Below are positions 44,296 to 54,592 of a DNA stretch of 64,000 bases, piece after piece; within the stretch, counting starts at the first letter, position 1, and each line of letters opens with the position of its first letter. The notes below the pieces were generated by a model. That model was not told the origin of the DNA, made no database searches, and was given only the letters and a program-made list of their open reading frames with translations. The position numbers and the translations under genes were made by a program. The DNA comes from JACCXG01 sp963750935 (GTDB lineage: Bacteria > Acidobacteriota > Vicinamibacteria > Vicinamibacterales > 2-12-FULL-66-21): positions 1 to 64,000 of the forward strand of contig CAVVSR010000019.1 of the NCBI GenBank assembly GCA_963750935.1, in the 5' to 3' direction.

Positions 44296-45588
44296 ATGAC
44301 GACGGTTCTCAACGCCGAGACGGCGGATACGCCGGTCCCGGCCACTCCAGCGACGCCGCCGGTACGCGTCGCCCTGCTCGGTCTCGGCAATGTCGGCAGC
44401 GCGATCGCGACGCTCGTCCGGCAGCGGGCCGAGGCCACGCATCGCTTCTCGATCGTCTCGGCGCTCGTGCGGGACGTGCACCGCAAACGATCGATCGACA
44501 CGACGGGGATCGCGCTCACCGCGGACCCGATCGCCACCCTCGACAGCCGTCCCGACGTCGTCGTGGAAGTGCTGGGCGGCCTCGAGCCGGCCCGGTCCAT
44601 CGTCAAGGCGGCGCTCAGCCGCGGGCTGCCCGTCGTCACCGCGAACAAGTCGCTGCTCGCGGCGCACGGCGACGAACTGTTCGACACGGCAGCCGCGCAC
44701 AACGTGCCGCTGCTCTATGAGGCCAGCGTGCTCGCGGGCGTCCCGTTCCTGGGGACGTTCGCCCGGCGCCCGCTCGCGCGCGAGGCCAGCGGCATCGCCG
44801 GCATCGTGAACGGGACGTCGAACTTCATCCTGTCGCGCATGTTGACCGATCGCGTCTCGTTCGCCGAGGCGCTCGCATCGGCGCAGCGGGCCGGATACGC
44901 CGAGCCCGATCCCGCGAAGGATGTGGACGGCGAGGACGCAATCGAAAAGCTGTGCGTCCTGCTGCGGCACTTCGGCGGGTGGAGCATCACGCCGCCGGAG
45001 ATCGAGCGTACCGGCATCCGGACCGTCGACGTTCAGGATCTGCAGCAGGCAATCGCGCTCGGCGGCCGCATCCGCCCCGTGATCGCCGCCGACTGGTCCG
45101 GCGAGTCCGTGTCGGCGTTCGCGGGTCCCGCGTTCGTGCCGGCCTCAAACGGGCTCGCGCGCGTGGACGGCGTGCAGAACGCGGTCGCGATCCGCAGCCG
45201 CTGGACGGGCGACCTCTTCTTCAGTGGCCCTGGAGCTGGCCCGGCCATCACCGCGGCGACGGTCCTGGACGATGTCGTCGAAGCGGGGGATCTTCGCCGC
45301 ACTGCTGTGCCCCGCGCACGGAAGCCCGGTGGAGGCTGCCCCGCGCCATCGACCGGATGGTTCATCCGCGTGACGTTGAGGGCAACGGCGACCGAGGCCG
45401 ACTGCCCGTCGCTGCTCGCCGGCCTCGGCGTTCGGATGCAGCGCACGTCATCGCTGGTGCCTGGCGCGAACGGCCATCGCCAATGGCTGGTGACCCACCC
45501 GTGCACGCGGAGCCATCTCGACGCCGCGCTCGACATCCTGTCGGCCAGGTACGACGCTGAGCCGTGGGCGACTCGCGTGGTTGAATGA
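44296..45588 (+). CDS. hom: Homoserine dehydrogenase
   Basis: 430 residues from ATG 44296: NAD(P)-binding motif LLGLGNVGSAIA, substrate/NADP region VTANKSLLAAHG, the family core GIVNGTSNFILSRM, and catalytic acidic residues in GYAEPDPAKDVDGEDAIEKL. The C-terminal ~100 residues look ACT-like (FIRVTLRATATEADCPSLLA), suggesting amino-acid feedback. It reduces aspartate semialdehyde to homoserine in Met/Thr/Ile synthesis. The upstream SAM riboswitch indicates repression when methionine/SAM is plentiful. The ~19-residue lead before PPVRVALLG is somewhat long; a TTG at 44260 is possible but less likely. DUF1440 follows 7 bases later. Confidence 0.92.
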   Translation: MTTVLNAETADTPVPATPATPPVRVALLGLGNVGSAIATLVRQRAEATHRFSIVSALVRDVHRKRSIDTTGIALTADPIATLDSRPDVVVEVLGGLEPARSIVKAALSRGLPVVTANKSLLAAHGDELFDTAAAHNVPLLYEASVLAGVPFLGTFARRPLAREASGIAGIVNGTSNFILSRMLTDRVSFAEALASAQRAGYAEPDPAKDVDGEDAIEKLCVLLRHFGGWSITPPEIERTGIRTVDVQDLQQAIALGGRIRPVIAADWSGESVSAFAGPAFVPASNGLARVDGVQNAVAIRSRWTGDLFFSGPGAGPAITAATVLDDVVEAGDLRRTAVPRARKPGGGCPAPSTGWFIRVTLRATATEADCPSLLAGLGVRMQRTSSLVPGANGHRQWLVTHPCTRSHLDAALDILSARYDAEPWATRVVE

Positions 45589-45595
45589 GGGGGGC

Positions 45596-46036
45596 ATGGC
45601 GAATCGCAAACGCAGGCGGGCGAACCCGCTCCTCGGCGCGTGCGCGGGGGCGGCGGCCGGGTTGATTGCGTCGTGGGCGATGGTGAGGTTCAACCACCTC
45701 ATCAACCCAGGCGACGGCCGCAGTGACAAGCTGACGCAGCGCGAGCAACGGGTGGGCGGATCCATCATGCACTACCTGTTCGGCGCGACTGCCGGCTCGC
45801 TCTACGGTGCGGCGGCGGAAGTGGACGACTCGACGACGCGGGCGGCGGGCCTTCCCTACGGCGTCACCGTGTGGCTGGTCGCCGACGAAATCGGCATGCA
45901 CGCATCCGGTTTCGCCATCAGGCCGACGGATTACCCGCTGTCCCGGCACGCGTCGACCCTCGCGACCCACCTGGTCTTCGGGCTCACACTCGAAGCGGTT
46001 CGACGGGCCCTTCGCGGCCGCCCTGCAAGGTTCTGA
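45596..46036 (+). CDS. DUF1440 family (YagU-like) membrane protein
   Basis: 146 residues from ATG 45596, with GAGGGGGG just upstream. Features: a glycine-zipper-like first helix (LLGACAGAAAGLIASWAMV), HYLFGATAGSLYGAAAEV, then GLPYGVTVWLVADEIGMHAS and the conserved DYPLSRHASTLATHLVFGLT. YagU/DUF1440 proteins are inner-membrane proteins linked to acid tolerance in Escherichia coli; the mechanism is unknown. It follows hom by only 7 bases and may share its riboswitch-controlled transcript, though no link to methionine is known. Confidence 0.85.
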   Translation: MANRKRRRANPLLGACAGAAAGLIASWAMVRFNHLINPGDGRSDKLTQREQRVGGSIMHYLFGATAGSLYGAAAEVDDSTTRAAGLPYGVTVWLVADEIGMHASGFAIRPTDYPLSRHASTLATHLVFGLTLEAVRRALRGRPARF

Positions 46037-46145
46037 CACTCCGCCGTTCTAAGGCTGTGAGCGGTTGCCGGCCGTCCAGTGACGGACGCCCGGGCGGCCG
46101 GCAGACAGCCGGCGGCGAGTCCTCGCCGTCCCGCGGAGGTCAGAC

Positions 46146-48246
46146 ATGCGCGTCCTCTTCGTTTCACTCGTGGTGTGTACAGTCGCGGCTCTCAGCCTGG
46201 CCGGTCAGTCCCAGCGCGCGCCTTCCCTTGTCGTCGAGGGGCAGGTCGTCGATGCCGGCGGTGGCGCGATTGCCGGTGCGACGGTCGAGTTGACGAGACC
46301 CGCGGTGCCGGCGCGCACCGCTACAAGCGACGCAGCCGGACGATTCCGGTTCCGCAGCGTCGCGCCCGGGCAGTACGAGCTCACCATCACCCACTCGCGA
46401 TTCGCCGCCTTGACTCAGACGGTGATGGTGCCCGCGGACGCCACCTCGCCCGTAGCGCTCACGGTAACGCTGCACGCAACGGCGTCGTCGTCGCCGCCTG
46501 CGCGTCAGGCTCAACGAACGGCCGAGGGTGCGTTGGCTGCGCCGGCCGACGCGATTCGTGAGGAGGGCCGAGCCGGCCGGGGTGGCGCCGCGTAGCCGGG
46601 CCCTGCCCGCTCCGCCGCCATCGCCCGCCGCGCCCTACTCACCCTCGGCGCCCTCGGGTTCGTACAAACGTATCTATCCGGGCCCGGCGCCGAACACGGA
46701 GTCCTACGCACGCATCGAGGACAACCAGTTCCACTCCACGCACGACGAACCGCGCTCGACGTTCTCGACAGACGTCGACACGGCGTCGTATGCGAACGTG
46801 CGCCGGTTCCTGAACAGCGGCACCCTTCCACCCGCCGACGCCGTCCGCGTCGAAGAGATGATCAACTACTTCAGGTTCGACTATCCGCGGCCTGACGGAG
46901 CCGCGCCCTTCTCGGTCACGACTGACGTTGCCGCGGCGCCATGGAACCCACGCCACAGGCTGGCGTTGATCGGCCTGCAGGCGCGGCCGGTCGCTGACGA
47001 CGTCGACGACGTCGCCGTGCGGCGCAATCTGGTGTTCCTCATCGACGTCTCCGGCTCGATGATGCCGGAGGACAAGCTGCCGCTGATTCGCAAGTCGATG
47101 CGGCTGCTGGTCGACACCCTGACCGCCGACGATCGCATCTCCATCGTGGTCTACGCCGGCGCCAGCGGACTGGTGCTGCCGGCGACCCCCGGGAATCGCA
47201 AGGAGACGATCCGGCACGCGCTGGCGAGCCTCGAGGCCGGCGGCTCGACCAACGGCGGCGCCGGCATCACGCTCGCCTACAAGATCGCCCGCGACCAGTT
47301 CATCCGCGGCGGCATCAACCGGGTCATCCTGGCGACCGACGGCGATTTCAACGTCGGCGTGACCAGTGAAGGCGATCTCGTGCGCCTGATCGAGCAGCAG
47401 CGCGAGGCGGGCGTCTTCCTGTCGGTGCTCGGCGTCGGCACCGGCAACCTCAAGGACTCGACGATGGAGAAGCTGGCCAACAAGGGCAACGGCAACTACT
47501 CCTACCTCGACTCACTGCACGAGGCCCGCAAGGTGCTCGTCACCGAGGCCGGCGGCACGCTCGTCACGGTCGCGAAGGACGTCAAGGTCCAGGTGGAGTT
47601 CAACCCCGCGCACGTGTCCGCCTACCGCTTGATTGGCTATGAGAACCGGCTGCTCCGGACCGAGGACTTCAACGACGATCGGAAGGATGCCGGGGAGATC
47701 GGCGCGGGGCACACGGTGACCGCGCTCTACGAGATCGTGCCGGCAGGTGTGTCGCTCGACCGCCCGGCGGTGAGTCCGCTCCGCTACCAGGAGCCGGAGG
47801 CGCGCCCCGCGCCGCGACCGACCGCTCGCAACACCGAGCTGATGATGGTGAGCCTTCGCTACAAGGAACCGACGGGCGACACGAGCCGCCTGCTGCAGTT
47901 TCCCGTGACCAACGGGGTACGCGCGACGTCGGACAATGTCGGCTTCGCGGCGGCGGTGGCGGAATTCGGGATGCTGCTGCGCGGCTCAGAGCACAAGGGC
48001 GCGGCGACCTATCGCAGCGCCGCCGCACTCGCCCGCCGCCATCGCGGCCGCGACGAGAGCGGCTATCGGGCCGAGCTCATTCGCCTGATCGAGCTGGCCG
48101 AATCGCTGAGCCCGTCAACGACCGACGATGACCGTCCTCAGCGCTTGACGACTTCCGCGCCCACGAGGCCGGGCTTCATCGGCGCAGCGTCCGGCATGCG
48201 GTCGAAGCCGACCAGCGTCCAGCCGGATTCGACACGACGGAAGTAG
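46146..48246 (+). CDS. Exported von Willebrand factor A protein (YfbK-like), frameshifted
   Basis: Corrected length about 700 residues. Signal peptide (FVSLVVCTVAALSLAGQ), carboxypeptidase-regulatory-like domain (VEGQVVDAGGGAIAGATVEL, FRFRSVAPGQYELTITHS), proline-rich linker, YfbK-type N-terminal region (ARIEDNQFHSTHDEPRSTFS, VDTASYANVRRFLN), then a VWA domain with MIDAS motif DVSGSMMPEDK (DxSxS), the Thr/Asp ligands around STNGGAGITLAYK and ATDGDFNVG, and the C-terminal DUF3520-like part. The frame breaks near 46570-46600, after DAIREEGRAGRGGA. The C-terminus overlaps the convergent 48138 gene by about 109 bases, so the last ~35 residues may also be mis-framed. Probably a surface metal-dependent adhesion or assembly protein. 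Confidence 0.85.
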
Positions 48247-49886
48247 GCGTGCACCGGTGAGGCCCACGACGGATGTTCCTTCGACGTCGCGCTGATGTCG
48301 ACGCGGACGAACGCGCCGCGATCGGTGGGCAGCCCCGACGGTGCGCGGAGCTGCTCACCGGCACCGTCGGACTCGCCGATGGCGCGGGCGGAGCCGGTGG
48401 CGTTGTCGAACTGATGCCACGCCGCCTTGTAGGAGGCCGGCGCCGGCGCAAACCCGTGCTGCACGGCGGCGTTCTTGAAGCTGAGCGCGCCGTCCGCCGA
48501 CAGTGCCGGGTCGACGACGGGGTTGACCGGCGTCAGGAACGCCTTGCCGATCTTGTTGCGGCGCTCGATCAACGCGTCGCCGAGGAACTGTTCCGCCTTC
48601 GGATCGGTCAGGCGTCCGGCGCGCACCGCGGCCCGGACGAGCTCGTCGGACATCGCCATCAGCTTGCGCGCCGCCCAGAACGTGTCATCCGGGCGTGACC
48701 GCACGTAGGCGGGATTCGGCACGCGCGGCCGCCACAGTTCCGGCACGAACTTCTCCGCCTCGAAGCGGCCGACGCCCCGATACTCGGGATAGTCGACGCG
48801 CATCCAGGGGCGGATGTAGAAGCCGAACGCCAGCAGGGCGCGCTTGGCGGGTCCGGTCTCGGCCAGATACTCGTAGCCGTCGCGGCGGTCGCGCAGGCCG
48901 ATGCCGGCGCTGCCGAGCGCGGCGTTGAAGTCGATCAGATTGTGCCGGACGTAGCTGCGTCCGCCTTCCGAGACGAGCGTGTCGAGGGAGTTGATCGCCT
49001 TGGCGTCGGTGTGATTGACCCATGCGCTGAACACCCGCAGTCCGCGCAGCTCGCGACGGTTCTCGTGCGGGATCACGTCGTTGGGATCGTCGGAGCGCGT
49101 CCCCTCGTACTTGAAGCCGCCGAGCGGCTGGCCGGGTAGCGCCTCGCCCGCGACGACGCGATACGTGCCGTCGGCATTCGCGTGCGCGCGACCGAGCTGC
49201 TCGTCGATGTCCTTCTGCTTGAGCGCGCGGCGGCCGCCGGTCCTGGTGCGGACCCGCGCATCGGCCGCGATCGTCAGATCGCCGGGCTTCAGGGTGGCGA
49301 TGTTGGCCTGCGGCACGTGATAGCCGAGCGCGTGGAACAGCCGCGTCACGATGACTTCGGTGGCGGTGCCGAGCTCCGGCTCGCCCGGCGGATCGAACTT
49401 GATGAAATAGCGCTTGCCGGTCGAATCCGCGATGGTGAACCCCGGCGACACGCCGTTCGCCTTGCGGCTGACCGCCCACTTGCCGTCCGCCGGCCCGCGG
49501 TCGTCGCTCGGGCCGCGCATCACATCTTCCGCCGTCAGCGGCCTGCTGCCGGCGCGGTTCACGAACCAGGCCGAGTCCGGCACCTCGTCGGCGGTATTGA
49601 CGCTGGCGGCGCGCTCGACCGACGAGTCGCCGGGCCGGGCGGCCAGGTTGATGATCGCGTCGTAATAGAGCGCGAGCTCACGCTCTTCGACCTTGGATGC
49701 GTCCTGCGTGTCGACGACACGCGAGATGGGATCGTCGCTGTAGAACTTCGGGGCCTTGCGCTCCTGGGCGAGCAGCAGCGACGCGGAGGCGGCGGCGAGC
49801 GCCACGCCCGCGAGGGCCGCGGCGACGCGACGGCGCGGCCGGACGCGGCCCGAGTCCATGCCGTGATGACGGTGTACCGATTTCAT
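48138..49886 (-). CDS. Exported protein with kinase-like catalytic motifs
   Basis: A 582-residue protein with a signal peptide (AAALAGVALAAASASLLLAQ) and a ~100-residue lead. A segment looks like an atypical protein-kinase fold: K163 in KRYFIKFDPP (ATP Lys), E177 in GTATEVIVTRLFHALGYHVP (helix-C Glu), H292-D294-K296-N299 in WVNHTDAKAINSLD (catalytic-loop HxDxKxxN), and D319 in NLIDFNAALG (DFG-like). The C-terminal half is unassigned. This is my inference, not a known annotation; I know no characterised homologue. It follows an outer-membrane barrel gene by 9 bases on the same strand, so its site is probably the periplasm, where ATP is not normally available. Confidence 0.75.
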   Translation of the reverse strand: MKSVHRHHGMDSGRVRPRRRVAAALAGVALAAASASLLLAQERKAPKFYSDDPISRVVDTQDASKVEERELALYYDAIINLAARPGDSSVERAASVNTADEVPDSAWFVNRAGSRPLTAEDVMRGPSDDRGPADGKWAVSRKANGVSPGFTIADSTGKRYFIKFDPPGEPELGTATEVIVTRLFHALGYHVPQANIATLKPGDLTIAADARVRTRTGGRRALKQKDIDEQLGRAHANADGTYRVVAGEALPGQPLGGFKYEGTRSDDPNDVIPHENRRELRGLRVFSAWVNHTDAKAINSLDTLVSEGGRSYVRHNLIDFNAALGSAGIGLRDRRDGYEYLAETGPAKRALLAFGFYIRPWMRVDYPEYRGVGRFEAEKFVPELWRPRVPNPAYVRSRPDDTFWAARKLMAMSDELVRAAVRAGRLTDPKAEQFLGDALIERRNKIGKAFLTPVNPVVDPALSADGALSFKNAAVQHGFAPAPASYKAAWHQFDNATGSARAIGESDGAGEQLRAPSGLPTDRGAFVRVDISATSKEHPSWASPVHAYFRRVESGWTLVGFDRMPDAAPMKPGLVGAEVVKR

Positions 49887-49895
49887 GTTGGGTAT

Positions 49896-51120
49896 CTATC
49901 TGATGGGGCCACTGAACCCGAAGATGAAGCGTAATCCCTCGTCGCCGCGCGCCAGCTCAAGGCGAAGGGCGGTGGTCTTGGAACCGTGAAACCTGATGCC
50001 GAAGCCGACATTGCTCTTGAGGTTCTCGAAGTCGAGGTCCTTGGTGCGCGACGTGACCTTGCCGGCATCGTAGAACACCGCCATATCGACGAACTCCTGC
50101 ACGTACCAGCGGTACTCGCCGGTGAAGATGATCGAGTTCTTGTCGCGGAAGCGATACGCGGGATAGCCGCGCAGCTCACCCGAGCCGCCGAGGTCCGGCA
50201 GCAGGAAGAACGGCACCTGGTTGCCGTCGTCCACCGTCGTCGTCGAGGTGCGGACCGACAGGTCGATGACCCAGTTGCCGTGCAGGATCGGGATCAGCTG
50301 CCGGGCGACCGCATCGATCTTCTGGAACGAATACGGACCGTCGTTACGCTGGGAATAGTCGTGGAGTGTCGCCTGCAGCAGCGTGCCGGTGCGGCTGTAG
50401 CTGGGGCCGGTGCGGCTGTCGATTCCGGCGGTGACGAACGTGTGCAGGTAGTCCGGGTCGGCGCCGATGCCCGGCATGTCGGCCGGCGTGAACGCCTCCT
50501 CCACCGATAACCGCGACGTGTCCGCGCCGCTGGTCTCGAAGCGCTCGAACGCCACACCCGCCCCGAGCCTGATGAACGACACCGGCGCGACCAGCAGTTG
50601 ACCGCTGGCCTCGGTCTTGGTCTCCGAGTAGTCGGCACGCTCGCGCGGTGAATCCGGGCCGAGCGGGATAGACCGCAAGCGTCGGCGCATCCTGCCAGCG
50701 GACCCGCCCGTTGAGGTGGACGCGCCCGTTCGCGATCCTCGGGGCGATGAACTGCATCTGACCGAGCTTGAAGTTGCGGATCGAGTAGATGCCCTTGGTG
50801 ACGATGCCGGCGCCATTGTCGAACAGCACGCCGTAGGCCGGCCCGCCCGCGAACCCCGATCCCTGCTTGATGTCGCCAAAGGTGACGAACCAGCCATTGA
50901 CGAGGCCAAAACCGCCCGCCTGTTCGATCGTGAGCAGCCGGCGCTCGAAGAAGTTGCGCTGGTACGGCGTGACGCGCTGCGCCTTCTCCGCCTGCGCCTG
51001 TGCGATTTCACTTGCGCGCGTGTCGGGATCCGGTGTTTGAGCGGCGGCAGGAACGGCGGCCAGGAGAAGGCAGGCGAGGCACAAGCGAGCAGCAACCAAT
51101 GATGAGGGTCTCCCGTTCAT
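49896..51120 (-). CDS. BamA/Omp85-like outer-membrane barrel (bacterial surface antigen type), frameshifted
   Basis: Corrected length about 407 residues. The N-terminal frame has a signal peptide (LVAARLCLACLLLAAVPAAAQ) and FFERRLLTIEQAGGFGLVNG; the break is near 50665-50670, between WQDAPTLAVYP and LGPDSPRERADYSETKTEAS. The C-terminal barrel is strong: FVTAGIDSRTGPSYSRTG, the RGY-type motif GSGELRGYPAYRFRDKN, YRWYVQEFVDMAVFYDAGKV and FGIRFHGSKTTALRLELARG, as in Omp85/surface-antigen proteins. No POTRA domains are visible. It probably sits in the outer membrane as a partner or anchor for the kinase-like protein encoded 9 bases downstream. Confidence 0.82.
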
Positions 51121-51186
51121 GATGATAAGAGAGAAGTAGATACCGCACTTTATGGAAGCCACGCAAGCGGAGATAATCCGGAATCG

Positions 51187-52485
51187 GTGCCCTCCCTCAC
51201 GTTCCGCCTGATTCTGACAGGTTGCGCGCTCGTCGCCGCGACCACGAGCCTGGCCATCACCCAGGCGCGGCTCGGCTCGCCGCTCTTCTTCGCGCTCACG
51301 GCGCTGATGGGCGTGTGCTACCTGACGATGCTCGTGTCGGTGTGGCATGCACGCGCCGAGCGCCGGCTCCTGCTCGTCGCGTTCCTCGTCGCCACGGCCT
51401 GCCGGGTGCCGCTGGCGCTGGGACCGGTCAATTACGACAGCGACATGATCCGGTACATCTGGGATGGACGGGTCCAGCGGTTCGGCATCAACCCGTATTC
51501 GGTCATCCCGTCCGAGCCCTCGGTCGCCCACACGCACACGGCGGACACCGTGCGCATGCCGAGCCGGCACGACCGCACCCCCTACCCGCCGGCGGCGCAG
51601 CTGTTCTTCCGGGCGATCGTCACCATCTCGGAAGCCCCGCTCACGATGAAGCTGGCGCTGCTCCTCTGCGATCTCGGGGCGATCCTGTTCCTCTGGCAAT
51701 GGCTGCGCGCGACCGGACGGAACGAATGGCTGGCCCTGGCCTACGCCTGGAACCCGCTGGTGATCCTGGAGGGCGCGCACAGCAGCCACATCGACGTGCT
51801 CGGCACCTTCTGGATCATCGCCTCGGCCTACTGGCTCGCGCGCCGGCGCACCGCGCTCTCCGCCGTCGCGTTCACGCTCGCCGTCGCCACCAAGCTCGTG
51901 CCGCTCGTGCTCGCGCCGCTCTTTCTCGGCCGGATCCGCATCCGGGACATCGCGCTCGGTGTCGGCCTGCTCGGCGCCCTCTATCTGCCGTTCGCCTTCG
52001 GATCGACGGTGCCGGTCGGCGCGGTTCCCAATGTCGTCGAGCACATCCGGTTCAACAGTCCGATCTTCCGGCCGCTGGCGTGGGTGATCACGCCGCGGGG
52101 GGCCGCGCTGTTCGCCCTCGCCGTCGGCTTCGGCGCCGCCATCTGGGCGCGATGGAAGCTGTCCGCCACCGACCCGGCGGCCTGGGCATGGCCGATGGCG
52201 CTCGTGCTCGCCTGCGCGCCGGTGATCTACCCGTGGTACCTGCTCTACATCACGCCCTTCCTGGTGTCGCGCGCGACGCTGCCGCTCACCGTCTGGACGT
52301 TCACGGCCATTCCCGTCTACATCGTCTGGGAGCGCGCCCGGATGGGGGCGCGATGGAGAGTGCCCAACGAGCTGATGGTCGTCGAGTTCGGGCTGGTGCT
52401 GCTGGCGATGGTGACCCTGGCAATCGCCGCCCGCGCCAGCACGGTGCGCCGCGACGAGACGCAGATCGCCAACGCGGAAATCTGA
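51187..52485 (+). CDS. Multi-spanning glycosyltransferase (GT87/mannosyltransferase-like)
   Basis: 432 residues from GTG 51187 with about 10-12 membrane helices. The acidic loop NYDSDMIRYIWDGRVQRFGI and NPYSVIP, then PYPPAAQLFFR, and later PLVILEGAHSSHIDVLG are typical of GT-C enzymes of the GT87/DUF2029 type that use polyprenyl-phosphate sugars, often mannose. It probably adds a sugar to a membrane glycolipid or polysaccharide. It is convergent with a GT2 gene one base away, so the pair may act in the same surface glycan pathway. Confidence 0.82.
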   Translation: MPSLTFRLILTGCALVAATTSLAITQARLGSPLFFALTALMGVCYLTMLVSVWHARAERRLLLVAFLVATACRVPLALGPVNYDSDMIRYIWDGRVQRFGINPYSVIPSEPSVAHTHTADTVRMPSRHDRTPYPPAAQLFFRAIVTISEAPLTMKLALLLCDLGAILFLWQWLRATGRNEWLALAYAWNPLVILEGAHSSHIDVLGTFWIIASAYWLARRRTALSAVAFTLAVATKLVPLVLAPLFLGRIRIRDIALGVGLLGALYLPFAFGSTVPVGAVPNVVEHIRFNSPIFRPLAWVITPRGAALFALAVGFGAAIWARWKLSATDPAAWAWPMALVLACAPVIYPWYLLYITPFLVSRATLPLTVWTFTAIPVYIVWERARMGARWRVPNELMVVEFGLVLLAMVTLAIAARASTVRRDETQIANAEI

Positions 52486-52486
52486 C

Positions 52487-53461
52487 TCAGTTCTGCGCGG
52501 CGATCGTTTCCGCCGTGCTCGGCGGGCGCAGCCGCATGTACGCGCGCTTGAACGTGCGCGGCGCGATGCTCATGACGGCGAGGACGGCCCGAACCTTCCA
52601 CTGCGGCGCCAGCGCCATCGAGCGCTGGAAGTGCCGGCGGGCGGCGTCGAAGCTGCCGGTGCGGAGGCCGCGCTTGCCGCGCTCGAGTTCGAGGGCCGCG
52701 TCGAGAACGGTGACCCGGCGCTGCAGCATCTCGCGGTCTGCCTGCGTCAACGGCAGCTTGGCGCAGATGCCGATCAGGACGCGGATCGCCCGCTCCAGCT
52801 CCGTGACCGGATCGGCCGACAAGCCGTCGGCGCGCACGATCCGCTCGATCAGGGGCAGGCGCTGATACTCGATGCGGCAGCCGCGATGCGCGAGCCGGAG
52901 CCACAAATCGAAATCCTGCCCGCGACGGAGCGTCGCATCGAACCGCCCGGTCGACTCAACCGCCTGGCGGCGCGCCACCACCGCCGACGTCAGAACAGTG
53001 CACTGCTGCGCCAGCAGGCTGCTGAAATTCACCGGCCCCTCTGACGGCGTCGTGTCCATGAAGGTCTTGCCCGCGAGCGGCGTGTCCCCCGTCATTCGCG
53101 CATCGGCATAGACCATGTCGCAGCCCGGACGCGCCTGCAGATAGCGGACCTGGCTCTCGAGGAAGTTCGGCAGCCAGCGATCGTCGGCGTCGAGGAACGC
53201 CACATGCTCGCCGATGGCGACAGCCAGCGCCGCGTTGCGCGCCGCCCCCGCGCCGCCGTTCTCCTGCTCGATCAGCACGAGCCGGGATCGCCACGGCGCG
53301 ATCGCCTCGAGCAGTTCCGGCGTGTCCGGCGACCCGTCATTGACGAGGATCACCTCAATGTCGCGATAGGTCTGATTGAAAACCGACGTCAGGGTGTCGG
53401 CAATGTACTCCGCGGATCGGTACGCGGGGATGATCACGCTGACCATAGGCACGTTCACCAT
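52487..53461 (-). CDS. Family 2 glycosyltransferase
   Basis: 324 residues: GT-A fold with VSVIIPAYRSAEYIADTLTS, the nucleotide-sugar loop NDGSPD, and the DxD-type metal motif FLDADDRWLP. The region RGQDFDLWLRLAHRG corresponds to the acceptor/catalytic base ED motif. The C-terminal ~90 residues are helical and basic and may contact the membrane. Donor and acceptor are unknown. It is tail-to-tail with the membrane glycosyltransferase at 52485. Confidence 0.9.
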   Translation of the reverse strand: MVNVPMVSVIIPAYRSAEYIADTLTSVFNQTYRDIEVILVNDGSPDTPELLEAIAPWRSRLVLIEQENGGAGAARNAALAVAIGEHVAFLDADDRWLPNFLESQVRYLQARPGCDMVYADARMTGDTPLAGKTFMDTTPSEGPVNFSSLLAQQCTVLTSAVVARRQAVESTGRFDATLRRGQDFDLWLRLAHRGCRIEYQRLPLIERIVRADGLSADPVTELERAIRVLIGICAKLPLTQADREMLQRRVTVLDAALELERGKRGLRTGSFDAARRHFQRSMALAPQWKVRAVLAVMSIAPRTFKRAYMRLRPPSTAETIAAQN

Positions 53462-53651
53462 GTTCGACTTTTGTCCGCTCTACGACGCATCGCTGTAGCG
53501 AACGAGGACATCCATATCCATCCACGGCACCCCGTTCGCGATCACTGCAAAATGCGCGACGACTTACTGCTGACCTGGCGACGATCCGCTCCCACGGCTG
53601 GGCTGGTTTCGCTAGCACGCTTCTTGCGATAAGCCACGCGCGGAGCGACCG

Positions 53652-54548
53652 ATGGAGACTGAGCACACACAACCACGGCGAAAGACGTTCCTTCGAGGCC
53701 ACTCGACACCGGTGTGGGTGTTGGGATGCTCACTGCTGTTGTCCGTCGTCACGATAGGAGCATCGGGGCGCGCACCCGGTAACAGCTCGTCCAGCGACAG
53801 CTCGTCCAGCCCTCGACTGGGCAAGACTGACCACGAGCTGACCGAATATCGAGCGCTTCGTCGAATGCACGCCAAGAGCGACAAGTTCAACCAGGAAGGG
53901 TGGCTCGACGCCTGGACCGAGTTCGACGGCACCAGCTTCCGCTATCGGGTCATGAGTGAGCGAGGCTCCGACTACGTCCGCAACAAGGTGCTGAAGGCCG
54001 TGCTCAAGCGCGAGCAGGAGCTCATCGCGGAGGGCCTCGCCGCGCGCGCGGCGCTGACCGAGGAGAACTACGAGTTCGCCGACGAGGAAACCGACGGCAG
54101 CGGCCTCCGCTACGTCGCGATCAAGCCGAAGCGCAAGGAAGTCACGCTCGTCGATGGGCGGATGGTGCTCAGCGCCGACGGCTCGGACCTGCTCCGCGTC
54201 GAGGGCCGACTCGCGAAGAACCCGTCGTTCTGGACCAGCCTGGTCAACATCATCCGTCACTTCGCCAAGATCGACGGCGTCCGCGTGCCCGTGGCCACCG
54301 AATCGATCGCCAAGGTGAAGTTCGCGGGCCAGTCGCGGCTGGATGTCTACTACGAGTACGAATCGATCAACGGGCGGCCCGTCAGCACGGCGGCGCGCCG
54401 CATCCTCGCCGCGGCAAGCCCCGGCGCTCCCTTCACCGGAATAGGCCGACGCGTCATGAGCACGCCAGGCGTCGGCCCTGAGGACGTGGTGACGCATCCG
54501 AGCCGCCCCCTTCAGAACGCCGCTGATCGACTGCCGATCAGCCGGTGA
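53652..54548 (+). CDS. Exported hypothetical protein, LolA-like strand pattern
   Basis: 298 residues: basic N-terminus and signal peptide or anchor (VWVLGCSLLLSVVTIGASG), a Ser-rich linker, then DAWTEFDGTSFRYRVMSERG, VAIKPKRKEVTLVDGRMVLS and DLLRVEGRLAKNPSFWTSLV, followed by strands (VATESIAKVKFAGQSRLDVY). The arrangement recalls outer-membrane lipoprotein-sorting-like folds, but I do not recognise the family. It stops at TGA 54546-54548, immediately before the next short gene, and may start an operon of three or four genes up to 56887. Confidence 0.6.
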   Translation: METEHTQPRRKTFLRGHSTPVWVLGCSLLLSVVTIGASGRAPGNSSSSDSSSSPRLGKTDHELTEYRALRRMHAKSDKFNQEGWLDAWTEFDGTSFRYRVMSERGSDYVRNKVLKAVLKREQELIAEGLAARAALTEENYEFADEETDGSGLRYVAIKPKRKEVTLVDGRMVLSADGSDLLRVEGRLAKNPSFWTSLVNIIRHFAKIDGVRVPVATESIAKVKFAGQSRLDVYYEYESINGRPVSTAARRILAAASPGAPFTGIGRRVMSTPGVGPEDVVTHPSRPLQNAADRLPISR

Positions 54549-54592
54549 CGTCCCAGCCCCATCAACCAGTCCCGCCCCCTTACAATGCCGCC

